Positions 16,198 to 25,109 of a stretch of DNA of 64,000 bases are shown one piece after another. This stretch comes from Aquilutibacter rugosus (GTDB lineage Bacteria > Pseudomonadota > Gammaproteobacteria > Xanthomonadales > Xanthomonadaceae). Position numbers and translations under genes: made by a program. Positions within the stretch are counted from its first letter, which is position 1. The number at the start of each line of letters is the position of its first letter. The stretch covers positions 682,001 through 746,000 of the forward strand of contig NZ_JAZHBO010000001.1 in NCBI RefSeq assembly GCF_036541335.1, read 5' to 3'. A model generated the notes under the pieces. The model was not told the origin of the DNA. It worked only from the letters and a program-made list of their open reading frames with translations, and made no database searches.

Positions 16198-17542
16198 TCA
16201 GGATGCTACCGAAGCTATTTCGGTTAAAGGCGTTAGCAAGGAGTACACGTTTACACATGCCCGCCGATGGTCGCCTTTAGGGCACTGGCGTAGTCGAAAC
16301 AAGAGTTCGCAGGACTCGAAGTCAGCGGGTTACCTTGCATTAGATGACATCAATTTCAGTGTCGGAAAGGGCGAGACAGTTGGGGTGTTGGGAAAAAACG
16401 GCGCTGGCAAGAGCACGCTGTTGCAGGTGATTACCGGTGTTTTGCAGCCCACCAAGGGATCGGTAAACATCGCAGGTCGGATTGGAGCGCTATTGGAGCT
16501 AGGGGCTGGCTTTAATCCTGAACTAACAGGGCGAGAGAATATTGAGCTCGCGGGCGCTGTACTTGGATTGTCTTCAGATGAGGTTCGCCGGAAATTAGAC
16601 GAGATTATCGAATTCGCTGACATCGGCGAGTTTATCGATCACCCCGTGAAGACGTACTCAAGCGGCATGATGGTCCGGGTGGCGTTCTCCCAACAGGTCC
16701 ATATGGATCCCGATGTACTAATCATCGATGAGGCCTTAAGCGTTGGCGACATGTTTTTTCAGCAGAAATGTCTAGCCAAGATAAAGGACATAATAGGCCG
16801 CGGGGTAACGGTGTTCTTTGTGTCGCACTCTTTGAACGCTGTAAAAAGCCTGTGTCGGCGAGCCATCTTGCTAGAAAAAGGCAAGTTAGTCGCGGATGGC
16901 CCTTCGGAGGAAGTGTGTGAGCAATATCAAAATTCCATGTCAAGCACTTCACCGGAGGATCTCGCTGCAGCCATCGCCCAGTCAGAGATGAACAGATCCG
17001 AGCACGGAGAACTCCGTCTTCATTTTGAAGAGAGTTTTCCGGTTCTCCCTGAAGACGTGTTTGAGTCCACTGTGCTTAACAGGTCTGGCGGAGGAGAAAT
17101 CCGTTTTACAGGGTTTGCAGTCCTGGATTCTTCCGGAAATCGAGTTACCTCAATTGAGCGTGCGAACAACATTAAGCTGCGACTGCAGTTTAAGGTGAAT
17201 TCCGAAGTTCCTGCTGGCGCCACGATTGGCATTCTTATTCGGGATATGCATGGCGTTGATCTGCTTGCATATAACACCGATTTCTACGAGGCCTACCTGC
17301 CAGCAATGGCTGCCGGAGACCGCGTATACAGTCTTGACGTTTCAACCAGTCTTCCTTTTGCAATGGGGCGCTACTCTTTTCATTGCGGAGCAAAACCGTC
17401 AGCCGATTCGCCCTATTTCTACGATCGTTGCTTCAATATCGGAGTCTTGGATATTGAGTCAAATCCACTAACGTGGGGCATGTATGGCGGCCGTTTGGTG
17501 CATACGCCGAATGACCTGAAGCTGCTGGTGAATGCGGTTTAG
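16187..17542 (+). CDS. wzt: O-antigen ABC transporter ATPase with C-terminal binding domain (Wzt)
   Basis: Drives export of the finished O-chain. The 451 residues have Walker A GKNGAGKST at 69-77, an LELGAGFNPELTGREN stretch typical of polysaccharide exporters, the signature SSGMMVR near 158, Walker B VLIIDEA and the switch histidine in VSHS. Residues from about 280 to the end form the extra beta-rich domain (Wzt-C), which in E. coli O8/O9a recognises the modified terminal sugar before export. Its presence implies a capped chain, so a chain-terminating enzyme is expected; the next gene is the candidate. Confidence 0.93.
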   Translation: MSINQDATEAISVKGVSKEYTFTHARRWSPLGHWRSRNKSSQDSKSAGYLALDDINFSVGKGETVGVLGKNGAGKSTLLQVITGVLQPTKGSVNIAGRIGALLELGAGFNPELTGRENIELAGAVLGLSSDEVRRKLDEIIEFADIGEFIDHPVKTYSSGMMVRVAFSQQVHMDPDVLIIDEALSVGDMFFQQKCLAKIKDIIGRGVTVFFVSHSLNAVKSLCRRAILLEKGKLVADGPSEEVCEQYQNSMSSTSPEDLAAAIAQSEMNRSEHGELRLHFEESFPVLPEDVFESTVLNRSGGGEIRFTGFAVLDSSGNRVTSIERANNIKLRLQFKVNSEVPAGATIGILIRDMHGVDLLAYNTDFYEAYLPAMAAGDRVYSLDVSTSLPFAMGRYSFHCGAKPSADSPYFYDRCFNIGVLDIESNPLTWGMYGGRLVHTPNDLKLLVNAV

Positions 17543-17544
17543 AA

Positions 17545-20148
17545 ATGTATATTTCTTTCCTGCTGCCCTTTGTTGATCGTGGCTCGGGACCGTTGCACCA
17601 GTGGGTTATGCTCGCTCAGATGGCGGCCTGGTCGCCAGACGAGGTGGCCTTTATTGGCGACCAGAGATATTTCGATGAGAAGGGCATTCCTTTCAACGAG
17701 CAGTTGGAGGTTTCCGGAATTGTCTTTACCGTTCCCTCAAAGGAGCGTTTCAGGGCGTATCGGAAAATATCGTTAAGCCCAAGTGATCGAATCGAGCCTG
17801 AGCTTTTAGACAACGGGATAGAGTTTTTCCGACGGCTTATCACCGAATCACTCACTGACGTTCGGGATCAGCTACTGGATGCAACTAGGCAAATTCTCGG
17901 GAAACGGTCAAAGCCGAAGGCATACTTAACGTGGTGCAATTGCCCTAGTTTGACTGAACTAGGGAAGATTCTGGATGTGCCCGTAATTCACAACGAGCTG
18001 GGACCTCTGCGTTCCCCGCAGTACGCGAACACGATTTACTTTGATTTTGATGGGGTAAATGGCAATACAGAGCCAAGCAAATGGGGCAGCAAGGCCGATC
18101 TCGAATCTGCATTGCAAGGGGCAAGCCTAGTCGGAGTCGCAAAAATACGGCAGTTGATTCTCGAAAAAGATCCTGTTCTAAGTAAGTCGGCTTCATTCGA
18201 GGTCGGAATTGCATTGCAGGTAGACGACGATTCAAATCTGGTCGCATTCTCGAGGGGCTGGTCAACAATTGGCCTGATACATAGAGCAAATCAGGATGCA
18301 AAGTCCCGTCAGGTACTGGTTCGGCAACATCCATCGGCCCCTTTCGCATACCGTGGAACACTTGGCGCTATCGATCATTCGAGATCGTCTCTGGAATTTA
18401 TCGCGAAATGCAAGACGATCTATTCGATTAACTCAAGCGTTTTAGTCGAGTGCCTGCTGTGGGGTAAGCCGTTCTACGGACTGGGAGATTCATCTGTCAG
18501 CGTTTTTTCCACGGGTAGTCGTCTGGCTCCAAGCTCAGCCAAGGATCTGAAGCTGGCATTAAATGCCTATGTTTTGAGTTACCTCGTACCATCAAGCCTG
18601 CTGTTTGATCCTAGCTATTACTCATGGCGACTGGAGAAAAAGCGCACGTTAGCGGAATTGCACAGGCGCCATCTTGATGCCTATGAGAGCCTGGCTTTGA
18701 GTACGTCGAAATTAAAAGGGCATGAGGTTTCCGCGCTTCCTCGGCCGACCGGGCGGAGCGTAAAGAGAGATCCGGAGGATCGATCATTTCTCCAGGCAAG
18801 CCTTGTCGAGGAAAAGTTTCGGAACCTTCAATCACTGATTGACAACCTAGGGCTTGAGAATAGCGAGCTTAAAAAGTACCTCTCTGATCGCAAGTCGGCA
18901 GCGGAGTGGCTTGAATCCCAGTTGGACGCATTTCGGACGGAGAGCGCGTCTGACAAGCGCGCTATCGAGAGTTTGCGATCTTCACTTGCTGAGCGGAATT
19001 CGAGCCTGGAGTGGCACGCGCAGCAGCTAAAGAACCACCAGAAGGAACTGGAGAACTCAAAGGCCATCATTTCCGAGCGGAATTCGAGCCTGGAGTGGCA
19101 CGCGCAGCAGCTAAAGAACCACCAGAAGGAACTGGAGAAATCAAAGGCCATCATTTCCGAGCGGAATTCGAGCCTGGAGTGGCACGCGCAGCAGCTAAAG
19201 AACCACCAGAAGGAGCTGGAGAACTCAAAGGCCATCATTTCCGAGCGGAATTCGAGCCTGGAGTGGCACGCGCAGCAGCTAAAGAACCACCAGAAGGAGC
19301 TGGATAGTTCAAAGGCGGTCATTTCCTCGTTACAGACCGATATTGAGGCGAAGAAAGGTGTCATCCTCTCTCTCCAAATTCGAGCCGATAACGGCGAGAA
19401 AGAGCTTGCCGCTCTCGACTTCAAACTCGCACAACTTACCAAGCAGCGCGAACAAGACATCGTCGCCAGAGACGAAATCTTGGCTGAGAAGCGTGCCCTG
19501 TGTGCGGATCTGGAAGCAGTGCGAGCTCGAGCTGAATCGCTAACCGAAGGCCTTGGGGAGAGAACTGCAGCGGTAGAGTGGCTGGAGTCTCAGCTCGAAA
19601 ACTACAGGTCAGAACTCGGCAATGCTAATGAGAGCATTAGCTTGCTGAAGGCCAATCTCGAAGAAAGGCAGGAGGCTATTGAATTGCTGGACTCCCGGCT
19701 GCAGGGATTCAAGGCTGAGTTGGAAAGGGCCACTCTCACTACCAGTTCAATGGCGGAGCAATTACGCGAACGAGATATGTCATTGAACGCCATGGGGTTG
19801 GAAAAAACGCAGCTGGAGGAAGAGTTGCGAATCGCTAGGAAGCGAAATGATGAGCTGAGTTCCGGATTGAAGAAGCAAGTCGATCTGGTTCAGGCGTCAA
19901 ACAGTAAGCTACAAGCTGCGATAAGCGAGATAGAGAGTGCACGACTGCAAAACGCTATGTTGGCGACTTCGGTTGGGCAGCTGACTATGAGCGTCAGAGG
20001 CCGCGAAAAGGAGGTTAAAGAGTTAAGGGCCGATCTCGATCACCGGGACGAAATTGTGCGCAGATTCAAGAGTCATCGCACAGTACGTGTCCTGGAGAAG
20101 CTTCGGCTAATGGCGCTTGAATATCCGGAAACAATGCGAGATGAGTGA
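17545..20148 (+). CDS. Putative chain-terminating glycosyltransferase (Kdo-transferase-like) fused to a long coiled coil
   Basis: 867 residues. The first ~390 look enzymatic: YLTWCNCPSLTELG, then HNELGPLR (149-156), FDFDGVNG, RQHPSAPF (His-Pro at 262-263) and SINSSVLVECLLWGKP (294-309). The HP and SS-x(4)-E-x-LLWGKP pair recalls capsule beta-Kdo transferases (KpsC/KpsS) and the GT99 domain of WbbB. From ~415 to ~850 the protein is a coiled coil, with four near-identical 28-residue repeats at 483-594. It starts two bases after wzt and overlaps the next gene. By analogy with WbdD and WbbB it may cap the O-chain and set its length through the coiled coil. The coiled coil is seen; the enzyme class is a by-eye similarity; the ruler role is inference. 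The C-terminal basic segment could be a membrane anchor. Confidence 0.6.
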   Translation: MYISFLLPFVDRGSGPLHQWVMLAQMAAWSPDEVAFIGDQRYFDEKGIPFNEQLEVSGIVFTVPSKERFRAYRKISLSPSDRIEPELLDNGIEFFRRLITESLTDVRDQLLDATRQILGKRSKPKAYLTWCNCPSLTELGKILDVPVIHNELGPLRSPQYANTIYFDFDGVNGNTEPSKWGSKADLESALQGASLVGVAKIRQLILEKDPVLSKSASFEVGIALQVDDDSNLVAFSRGWSTIGLIHRANQDAKSRQVLVRQHPSAPFAYRGTLGAIDHSRSSLEFIAKCKTIYSINSSVLVECLLWGKPFYGLGDSSVSVFSTGSRLAPSSAKDLKLALNAYVLSYLVPSSLLFDPSYYSWRLEKKRTLAELHRRHLDAYESLALSTSKLKGHEVSALPRPTGRSVKRDPEDRSFLQASLVEEKFRNLQSLIDNLGLENSELKKYLSDRKSAAEWLESQLDAFRTESASDKRAIESLRSSLAERNSSLEWHAQQLKNHQKELENSKAIISERNSSLEWHAQQLKNHQKELEKSKAIISERNSSLEWHAQQLKNHQKELENSKAIISERNSSLEWHAQQLKNHQKELDSSKAVISSLQTDIEAKKGVILSLQIRADNGEKELAALDFKLAQLTKQREQDIVARDEILAEKRALCADLEAVRARAESLTEGLGERTAAVEWLESQLENYRSELGNANESISLLKANLEERQEAIELLDSRLQGFKAELERATLTTSSMAEQLRERDMSLNAMGLEKTQLEEELRIARKRNDELSSGLKKQVDLVQASNSKLQAAISEIESARLQNAMLATSVGQLTMSVRGREKEVKELRADLDHRDEIVRRFKSHRTVRVLEKLRLMALEYPETMRDE
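18991..19326 (+). repeat. Four tandem 84 bp coding repeats in the coiled coil
   Basis: Units begin at 18991, 19075, 19159 and 19243, each coding 28 residues that start ERNSSLEWHAQQLKNHQKEL. Units 1-3 differ by only one or two bases; unit 4 diverges in its last 20 bases. Twenty-eight residues are exactly four heptads, so adding or removing a unit keeps frame and coiled-coil register. Degenerate relatives (AAEWLESQLDAF, VEWLESQLENY) flank them. Confidence 0.95.
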
Positions 20149-20869
20149 AGTGGATCCAGGTCTTTCCATTGTTCTGACGCTTCATCGGGAGGCATTGACT
20201 GCAGCCGCCAGTCTTAACTCGGTGATTAACTCGGCACGTGCATCACACTGCAGGCACGAGATCATCATTTCTCTGGATTGTGCAGATAGCGAAACGATAC
20301 GCGTTGCGCGGGACTTCAGTGCCACACATGAACATACGATCTTGAATGTTGTTAATTTCGGTGACCCGGCAGGATCCCGGAACTCCGCTGTAGGGCAGTG
20401 CAGCGGCAAGTATCTCGCAATTGTTGACGGAGACGATCTGGTTTCACTCAATTACTTCGCCAAGCACCTGCATGAAGCTGATCGTCTTGGGCCCGGTTAC
20501 CTTATTAGACCGGAGTTGATTGTGACGTTCGGCGAGGAGCTTTCCTTCCATACTCAGTATGATGAGCGAAATGGAGAGGTTAGCCGGGCCCTGATCTTCG
20601 GTACGAATCCCTGGGCATCGCCTGCATTAGGGTTCAAAGAAGTGTTTCAGGCGGTTCCATATTCACTCACCCATGCAAACGGCTTCGGGTATGAGGATTG
20701 GAGCTGGAATTGCGAATTGAAGGCTCGGGGCTACAGGAATGCAGTCGCAAATCAGACAGCATACTTCTACCGCCGTAAGAGTGCAGCAGCGTCCAGAAAC
20801 TCGTCCTCAAATGATTCGATGTCAATTCTTCCGCCAAACTCGCTGTTCGAGATCAGATTCTCCGAATGA
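20141..20869 (+). CDS. Glycosyltransferase family 2 protein (copy 1 of pair)
   Basis: A 242-residue inverting GT-A type glycosyltransferase, expected to add sugars on the cytoplasmic face during O-chain assembly. Seen: the N-terminal LSIVLTLHREALTAAASLNS, the metal/nucleotide motif VDGDDL, and GFGYEDWSWNCELKARG as the likely acceptor/ED base region. The start overlaps the upstream stop by 8 bases. It is clearly paralogous to the gene at 22237 (shared VDGDDL, GFG(Y/F)EDW.WNCE, YRRK and PPNSLF). Donor sugar unknown. Confidence 0.85.
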   Translation: MSEVDPGLSIVLTLHREALTAAASLNSVINSARASHCRHEIIISLDCADSETIRVARDFSATHEHTILNVVNFGDPAGSRNSAVGQCSGKYLAIVDGDDLVSLNYFAKHLHEADRLGPGYLIRPELIVTFGEELSFHTQYDERNGEVSRALIFGTNPWASPALGFKEVFQAVPYSLTHANGFGYEDWSWNCELKARGYRNAVANQTAYFYRRKSAAASRNSSSNDSMSILPPNSLFEIRFSE

Positions 20870-22233
20870 AACGTGCACTGCAATCATTAGTTGGAAAGCT
20901 TGTCACGAGGGCCTTGGCGTGGACGCAGCGCCAGCTTGACAGCTCTCGTCGGCAGCGTCTAATGGTTCTTACCTCTCGTGGTAAGCGGAATGGTGTGCAA
21001 AAGGTCCCAACTTGGCTTCCAGAGCTGATGCCGGATGTCGCCAGTCTTGAGCCGAGGCTCTCAAGTAAGAATTTCGAAGTCGGCGCATTGAAGGAGTATG
21101 TAATCCCGGCAAAATCCAAGATTGGTGACGCATTTGTGCATCTTTCGGATCGGCTAACCAATGTCAGGAAGCCGGAAGCCATGATTTTTTGTCCGTGGAT
21201 ATCGATAGGTGGATCAGACGAGGCATCTCTACAACTCATCAGTATGCTCTGCAAGAGAATGAGGGTTTTGCTAGTCCTGACAGAGAAGGACAGAAATGTT
21301 TGGCTTACCCGAGTGCCCGCCGGGGTCGAGGTCATGGATATTTCCGACGTACTGGCAGAGCTTTCTGCAAGTGACGTCTCGCAACTCATAGCTCGTCTGG
21401 TCTGCGAAATTAAGCCAAAGGTAATGCACATCATAAACAGTGACGCGGCCTGGTCTTCGATTGCGAGTCACGGTGCGGCCGTCGCCAAGGAATCAGCGAT
21501 CTATGCGAGTCTATTCTGCGATGAAGTTAGCCCCGACGGAGAGAGGTTCGGGTATGCCCGGTGGTACTTGAGGGACACGCATGACAAGCTAGCTGCAATA
21601 TTTGTTGACAACATGCAGTTTCCAGAGACTTGGTCCGAGCAGCTGGGTATCCCGCTATCGAAGTTCCAGTACCTGCCTCTTTACGTTGACCCGATTTTGA
21701 AGGGTTTTTCGAGAGATGTGATCCGAAGGGATAGAGTACTATGGGTTGGGCGAAACTCGCGGCAGAAACAGCCCGAGATCTTGGTCGAGATAGCTAGAAG
21801 GATGCCAGGCATCGAGTTCGACATGTACGGTATAGATTCCCTTGAGGATCTAGAAACGTCCACCCCTAGTAACCTTTTCTTTAAGGGCTACGAGGTGGAG
21901 TTTTCCCGGATTGAAATGCAAAGGTACGACGTATTCTTGAACACGTCATTATGGGACGGCCTGCCATTTGTACTTAAGCAAGTGGGAGCTTCCGGACTTC
22001 CAATAGTTTCGACGGCTGTTGGGGGTATTTCGACGCTTCTGGATGAAGACTCCGCATTTCTAGTGCGCGACCCTACATCAGCAGATGAGATTATTTCTAT
22101 GATCAATAAATCGCTCAGCGCGCCTCATTTGACGCTGGAGCGTGCTAAGAATTGCTACAATCGTCTGGCTCTTGGCCACACGCGAGCGGTAGCTGAAGAG
22201 GTATTGGAAACTGTGGGCTACTTTGGGGGTTAG
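20866..22233 (+). CDS. Glycosyltransferase family 4 protein (copy 1 of pair)
   Basis: A 455-residue GT-B type glycosyltransferase. The N-terminal half carries CPWISIGGSDEASLQLI (glycine-rich acceptor loop) and HIINSDAAWSSIASHG; the C-terminal half has RVLWVGRNSRQKQPEILVEIA and the donor-binding end LNTSLWDGLPFVLKQVGASG. Its start overlaps the GT2 stop (ATGA). It pairs with the GT2 just upstream, and the same GT2-GT4 arrangement is repeated at 22237-24428. Function in O-chain elongation is inferred from context. Confidence 0.87.
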   Translation: MKRALQSLVGKLVTRALAWTQRQLDSSRRQRLMVLTSRGKRNGVQKVPTWLPELMPDVASLEPRLSSKNFEVGALKEYVIPAKSKIGDAFVHLSDRLTNVRKPEAMIFCPWISIGGSDEASLQLISMLCKRMRVLLVLTEKDRNVWLTRVPAGVEVMDISDVLAELSASDVSQLIARLVCEIKPKVMHIINSDAAWSSIASHGAAVAKESAIYASLFCDEVSPDGERFGYARWYLRDTHDKLAAIFVDNMQFPETWSEQLGIPLSKFQYLPLYVDPILKGFSRDVIRRDRVLWVGRNSRQKQPEILVEIARRMPGIEFDMYGIDSLEDLETSTPSNLFFKGYEVEFSRIEMQRYDVFLNTSLWDGLPFVLKQVGASGLPIVSTAVGGISTLLDEDSAFLVRDPTSADEIISMINKSLSAPHLTLERAKNCYNRLALGHTRAVAEEVLETVGYFGG

Positions 22234-22236
22234 GTC

Positions 22237-23007
22237 GTGGACAAATACGAAAGCGAGAGCCACGTAGACGTATCCGTGGTCGTGACATTTCACAACGAAG
22301 GGGTTCTGGCCCATACGGCTTTGACGTCGATTTGTCAGTCAAGCCTGCGGGCTATTGCCGCAGGTGTTCGGGTTGAAGTGATTCTAGTGCTCGACCGCGC
22401 TGACTCGCTCACTGTATCGAGCGTCCTCAATCATCCAAAAATGGGCGGGGGCGAGGTTTTGCTTCATGTTTCGAATGGGGATCTGGCACTTTCGCGCCAC
22501 TCCGGTATTGACGTCGCACGTGGCGAGTTCATTTGCATCGTTGATGGAGATGATCTGATTTCAAGAGACTACGTGCTGCGACATTTCTTGGAGTCCCAGA
22601 AGCACGGCGAGAACGTTGCGCTGCATCCGGAGATTGTTGTCAGTTTTGGAATGTACAATGCGTTCAGCTGGCAAGTGGATCAGGGAGGCGAATATTTCGA
22701 TAAGCCCTCATTATTAGTGGTGAATCCTTGGATTAGTGCAGTCTTTGCTAGAAAGACACTATTCGAGTCGATCCCACAGGTGGAGATCAATACTGTTAAG
22801 ACTGGTTTTGGATTCGAGGACTGGTGTTGGAACTGCGAGACAATAGCTGCCGGTATTGAGCATCGTCTGGCATGGGGGACGGTTTACATGTATCGGCGTA
22901 AATTTTCCGGTTCAATGAATGAAAATAGCCGAATCGCTAAGGCCATTGTGCCCCCAAACTCGCTATTCAAATCCTCACTACTTGATCTGAAGAGGACGGA
23001 GCAATGA
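22237..23007 (+). CDS. Glycosyltransferase family 2 protein (copy 2 of pair)
   Basis: 256 residues, GTG start three bases after the previous stop. Seen: VDVSVVVTFHNEGVLAHTAL, the VDGDDLISRDY metal motif, GFGFEDWCWNCETIAAG and YMYRRKFSGSMNENSR. The gene is a diverged paralogue of the one at 20141, with the same motifs at similar spacing but quite different residues between, so the duplication is old. Donor and linkage cannot be read from sequence. Confidence 0.85.
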   Translation: MDKYESESHVDVSVVVTFHNEGVLAHTALTSICQSSLRAIAAGVRVEVILVLDRADSLTVSSVLNHPKMGGGEVLLHVSNGDLALSRHSGIDVARGEFICIVDGDDLISRDYVLRHFLESQKHGENVALHPEIVVSFGMYNAFSWQVDQGGEYFDKPSLLVVNPWISAVFARKTLFESIPQVEINTVKTGFGFEDWCWNCETIAAGIEHRLAWGTVYMYRRKFSGSMNENSRIAKAIVPPNSLFKSSLLDLKRTEQ

Positions 23008-24428
23008 TGGGCCAGAAGAATTACATTTCCGTCGTTGGAAAGGGGCGTCGTTTTCTGGCCAGATCACTGAGATGGGCGGCACGTAGAGTTGCTTCGGAAG
23101 AGATGCCTTCGCCAGCCGATTCTAGACTTGATGCGGCTGCGGCGAGTTGGAATCCTCCAAAAATGCCGGATTGGGTTGTGGAGGAGCTGGTCGCCGCATC
23201 AATGATTGAACCGGATTTGCTGCCGCACGACGATGCGGTAGATAAGTTTCAGTTTTATTCGGTTCCGCAAAATCCAGCTCCGGGCATCGTCTACTCGCAA
23301 GCTTTGGAGCAACTGAGCAGCAATGCCTATACTCACGTGCTCGTCATTCCGTGGTTGAAACCCGGTGGCGCCGATCGCGGCATTCTGTTTCATGTGAACG
23401 CCATTCTTGAGCATGATGCTGATGCCAAGGTTCTTATGATTGCAACGGAGCCAAGCGAATCGCAGTGGAAGTATCGGGTTCCGACTTCCGTGGATTATTT
23501 GGAGTTGGGGCTTCTGTCGGCAAATCTGGAACTTCCCCACCAAGTGGTGGTGCTAACTAGGCTTCTTATTCAGCTTCAACCGCGGACTATTCACATCGTC
23601 AATTCCAAGGTTGGATGGATGGCAGTTCGTTCGCATGGCTTGGCTCTAGGGCAGTCTGCACACTTGTTCGGCTCTCTCTTTTGCGACGATTACAATGTCA
23701 ATATGAAGCCCGTGGGCTATGCGAGAGACTTCCTGAGGGACACCTATCGCTACTTCGATCGCATATTCTGTGACAACACAGCGTATCCCCGTATATGGTC
23801 CAACGACTTAGGCGTTCCGCAGGATGTATTCAGTGTGCTTCCATTCCCGTATGACGGTGAAGTTAGCGAATCGCGAATTCAGAAGGCCGATGCGAACCGT
23901 GTCCTTTGGGCTGGTAGACTGGATCGCCAGAAACGTCTAGACGTGCTTCTGGAGATTGCTCGGCTACGTCCGGAATTGCATTTCGATGTCTACGGTGCGC
24001 CGGTGATGGGGGAGTCTATGGCTGTTCTCATATCCGAACTTGGCAAAATGCCGAATGTAGAATTGCACGGTACATTTGAGCGGCTGGAGGATGTGGTAAC
24101 TGAACAGCACTTTGCCTTCCTAATGACCACCTCATGGGAGGGGACACCAACCATTCTCCTTGATGTTGCCGCCCTCAGACTGCCAATTGTGGCTCCTGCT
24201 GTTGGTGGGATTCCAGACATCGTGAATGCAAGGCACCTTGTCTCGAATCCAGATGATGCCGGCGAATTCTCAGAGAAACTAGTACGACTTAAGTCTGATG
24301 CGGTCGAAGCTGCAAGCCTGATTGATGAGCAAGTAGAGACCATTCAGACGGATAGGGCCTGGACTCGGTTTATTAAGCGGCTCGAAGAGAAAGGAACCTA
24401 TTTCACTGGAGCAGGTTCTGACGGCTAG
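23004..24428 (+). CDS. Glycosyltransferase family 4 protein (copy 2 of pair)
   Basis: 474 residues, GT-B fold. Seen: VIPWLKPGGADRGILFHVN as acceptor loop, HIVNSKVGWMAVRSHGLAL, RVLWAGRLDRQKRLDVLLEIA and the donor-site region TSWEGTPTILLDVAALRLP followed by VGGIPDIV. Paralogue of the gene at 20866 (shared SLFCD, GYAR.(Y/F)LRDT, DN...P..WS..LG(I/V)P). The ATG at 23004 overlaps the GT2 stop; ATG 23007 is equally possible. It is the last gene of the operon; the next gene is convergent and only three bases away. Confidence 0.87.
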   Translation: MMGQKNYISVVGKGRRFLARSLRWAARRVASEEMPSPADSRLDAAAASWNPPKMPDWVVEELVAASMIEPDLLPHDDAVDKFQFYSVPQNPAPGIVYSQALEQLSSNAYTHVLVIPWLKPGGADRGILFHVNAILEHDADAKVLMIATEPSESQWKYRVPTSVDYLELGLLSANLELPHQVVVLTRLLIQLQPRTIHIVNSKVGWMAVRSHGLALGQSAHLFGSLFCDDYNVNMKPVGYARDFLRDTYRYFDRIFCDNTAYPRIWSNDLGVPQDVFSVLPFPYDGEVSESRIQKADANRVLWAGRLDRQKRLDVLLEIARLRPELHFDVYGAPVMGESMAVLISELGKMPNVELHGTFERLEDVVTEQHFAFLMTTSWEGTPTILLDVAALRLPIVAPAVGGIPDIVNARHLVSNPDDAGEFSEKLVRLKSDAVEAASLIDEQVETIQTDRAWTRFIKRLEEKGTYFTGAGSDG

Positions 24429-24431
24429 GTC

Positions 24432-25106
24432 TCAGCCATAGTAGCGTTTAAGCACGCGCCGAGCATAATCGCCGCCTAGCTCGATTCCCAGTTTTTTTGC
24501 CAGGTCGCGAATCTTCGAAGTATCAGCGGGCATTGGGGCGCCAGTCTCAATTAGCCGGAATTTAGCAGGCTTATCCAAGATCTCTTCGAAGATTCGAACT
24601 ATCTCCGGCATCGATAAGGATCGCTCACTCATTATGGGGATAATTCCCGAAGCGTACTGTGCTATCGCTTCGTGAGCAATGGACGCGACGTGCTCAATAT
24701 CAATGAAGTTTCTCTCAGCATATGCCCAAACTTCAAATTCGAGATCGTTTCCAATGTTGTGGATCATCGCATTTGCGAGTGTATTTGGATTCTCGCTCTT
24801 GCCAACTACTTGCGGAAGTCGAAAAATCAAATTGGCGGCAGATTTAGACGCAACTAGGTCCTCCATCTGCCGCTTATGTTCCAGATATGGAGAGTACTCT
24901 TCAGTAGCGACTCCGAAGCTACTGAAGTAGACAAGGCGCGATTGAGTACCGTTCAGATGCGTTTGAAGCAGTGAACGTTCTCTTTGAAATGCCTCGGTCC
25001 TTGTCTCTCGAGAATTGGAGACGCCCGAGGCAAATATGACGGTGTCCTTGCGAATCAGGCCAAGTCGCCTGAAATGGGAGGCGACTAGTCCGTTGCCGAC
25101 AATCAT
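24432..25106 (-). CDS. NAD-dependent epimerase/dehydratase-like (SDR) protein
   Basis: A 224-residue short extended-SDR relative. The N-terminus MIVGNGLVASHF resembles a compact dinucleotide-binding loop; FSSFGVATEEYSPYLEHKRQMED supplies a serine pair plus the Y/K pair (YLEHK), and RLPQVVG follows. It is shorter than typical sugar-nucleotide epimerases, lacking most of the C-terminal substrate domain. Similar short SDRs occur in polysaccharide loci. It is transcribed with the upstream lipoprotein gene (3-base gap) and converges on the O-antigen operon. No terminator is visible between the converging genes. Confidence 0.65.
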   Translation of the reverse strand: MIVGNGLVASHFRRLGLIRKDTVIFASGVSNSRETRTEAFQRERSLLQTHLNGTQSRLVYFSSFGVATEEYSPYLEHKRQMEDLVASKSAANLIFRLPQVVGKSENPNTLANAMIHNIGNDLEFEVWAYAERNFIDIEHVASIAHEAIAQYASGIIPIMSERSLSMPEIVRIFEEILDKPAKFRLIETGAPMPADTSKIRDLAKKLGIELGGDYARRVLKRYYG

Positions 25107-25109
25107 CGA

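Noticed and set aside
19011..19307. A repetitive 98-residue frame inside the coiled-coil gene
   Set aside because: It is the 84 bp repeats read in another frame; the main frame gives a regular heptad pattern.
18991..19326. CRISPR-like array
   Set aside because: Units are directly adjacent with no variable spacers and are in-frame coding sequence.
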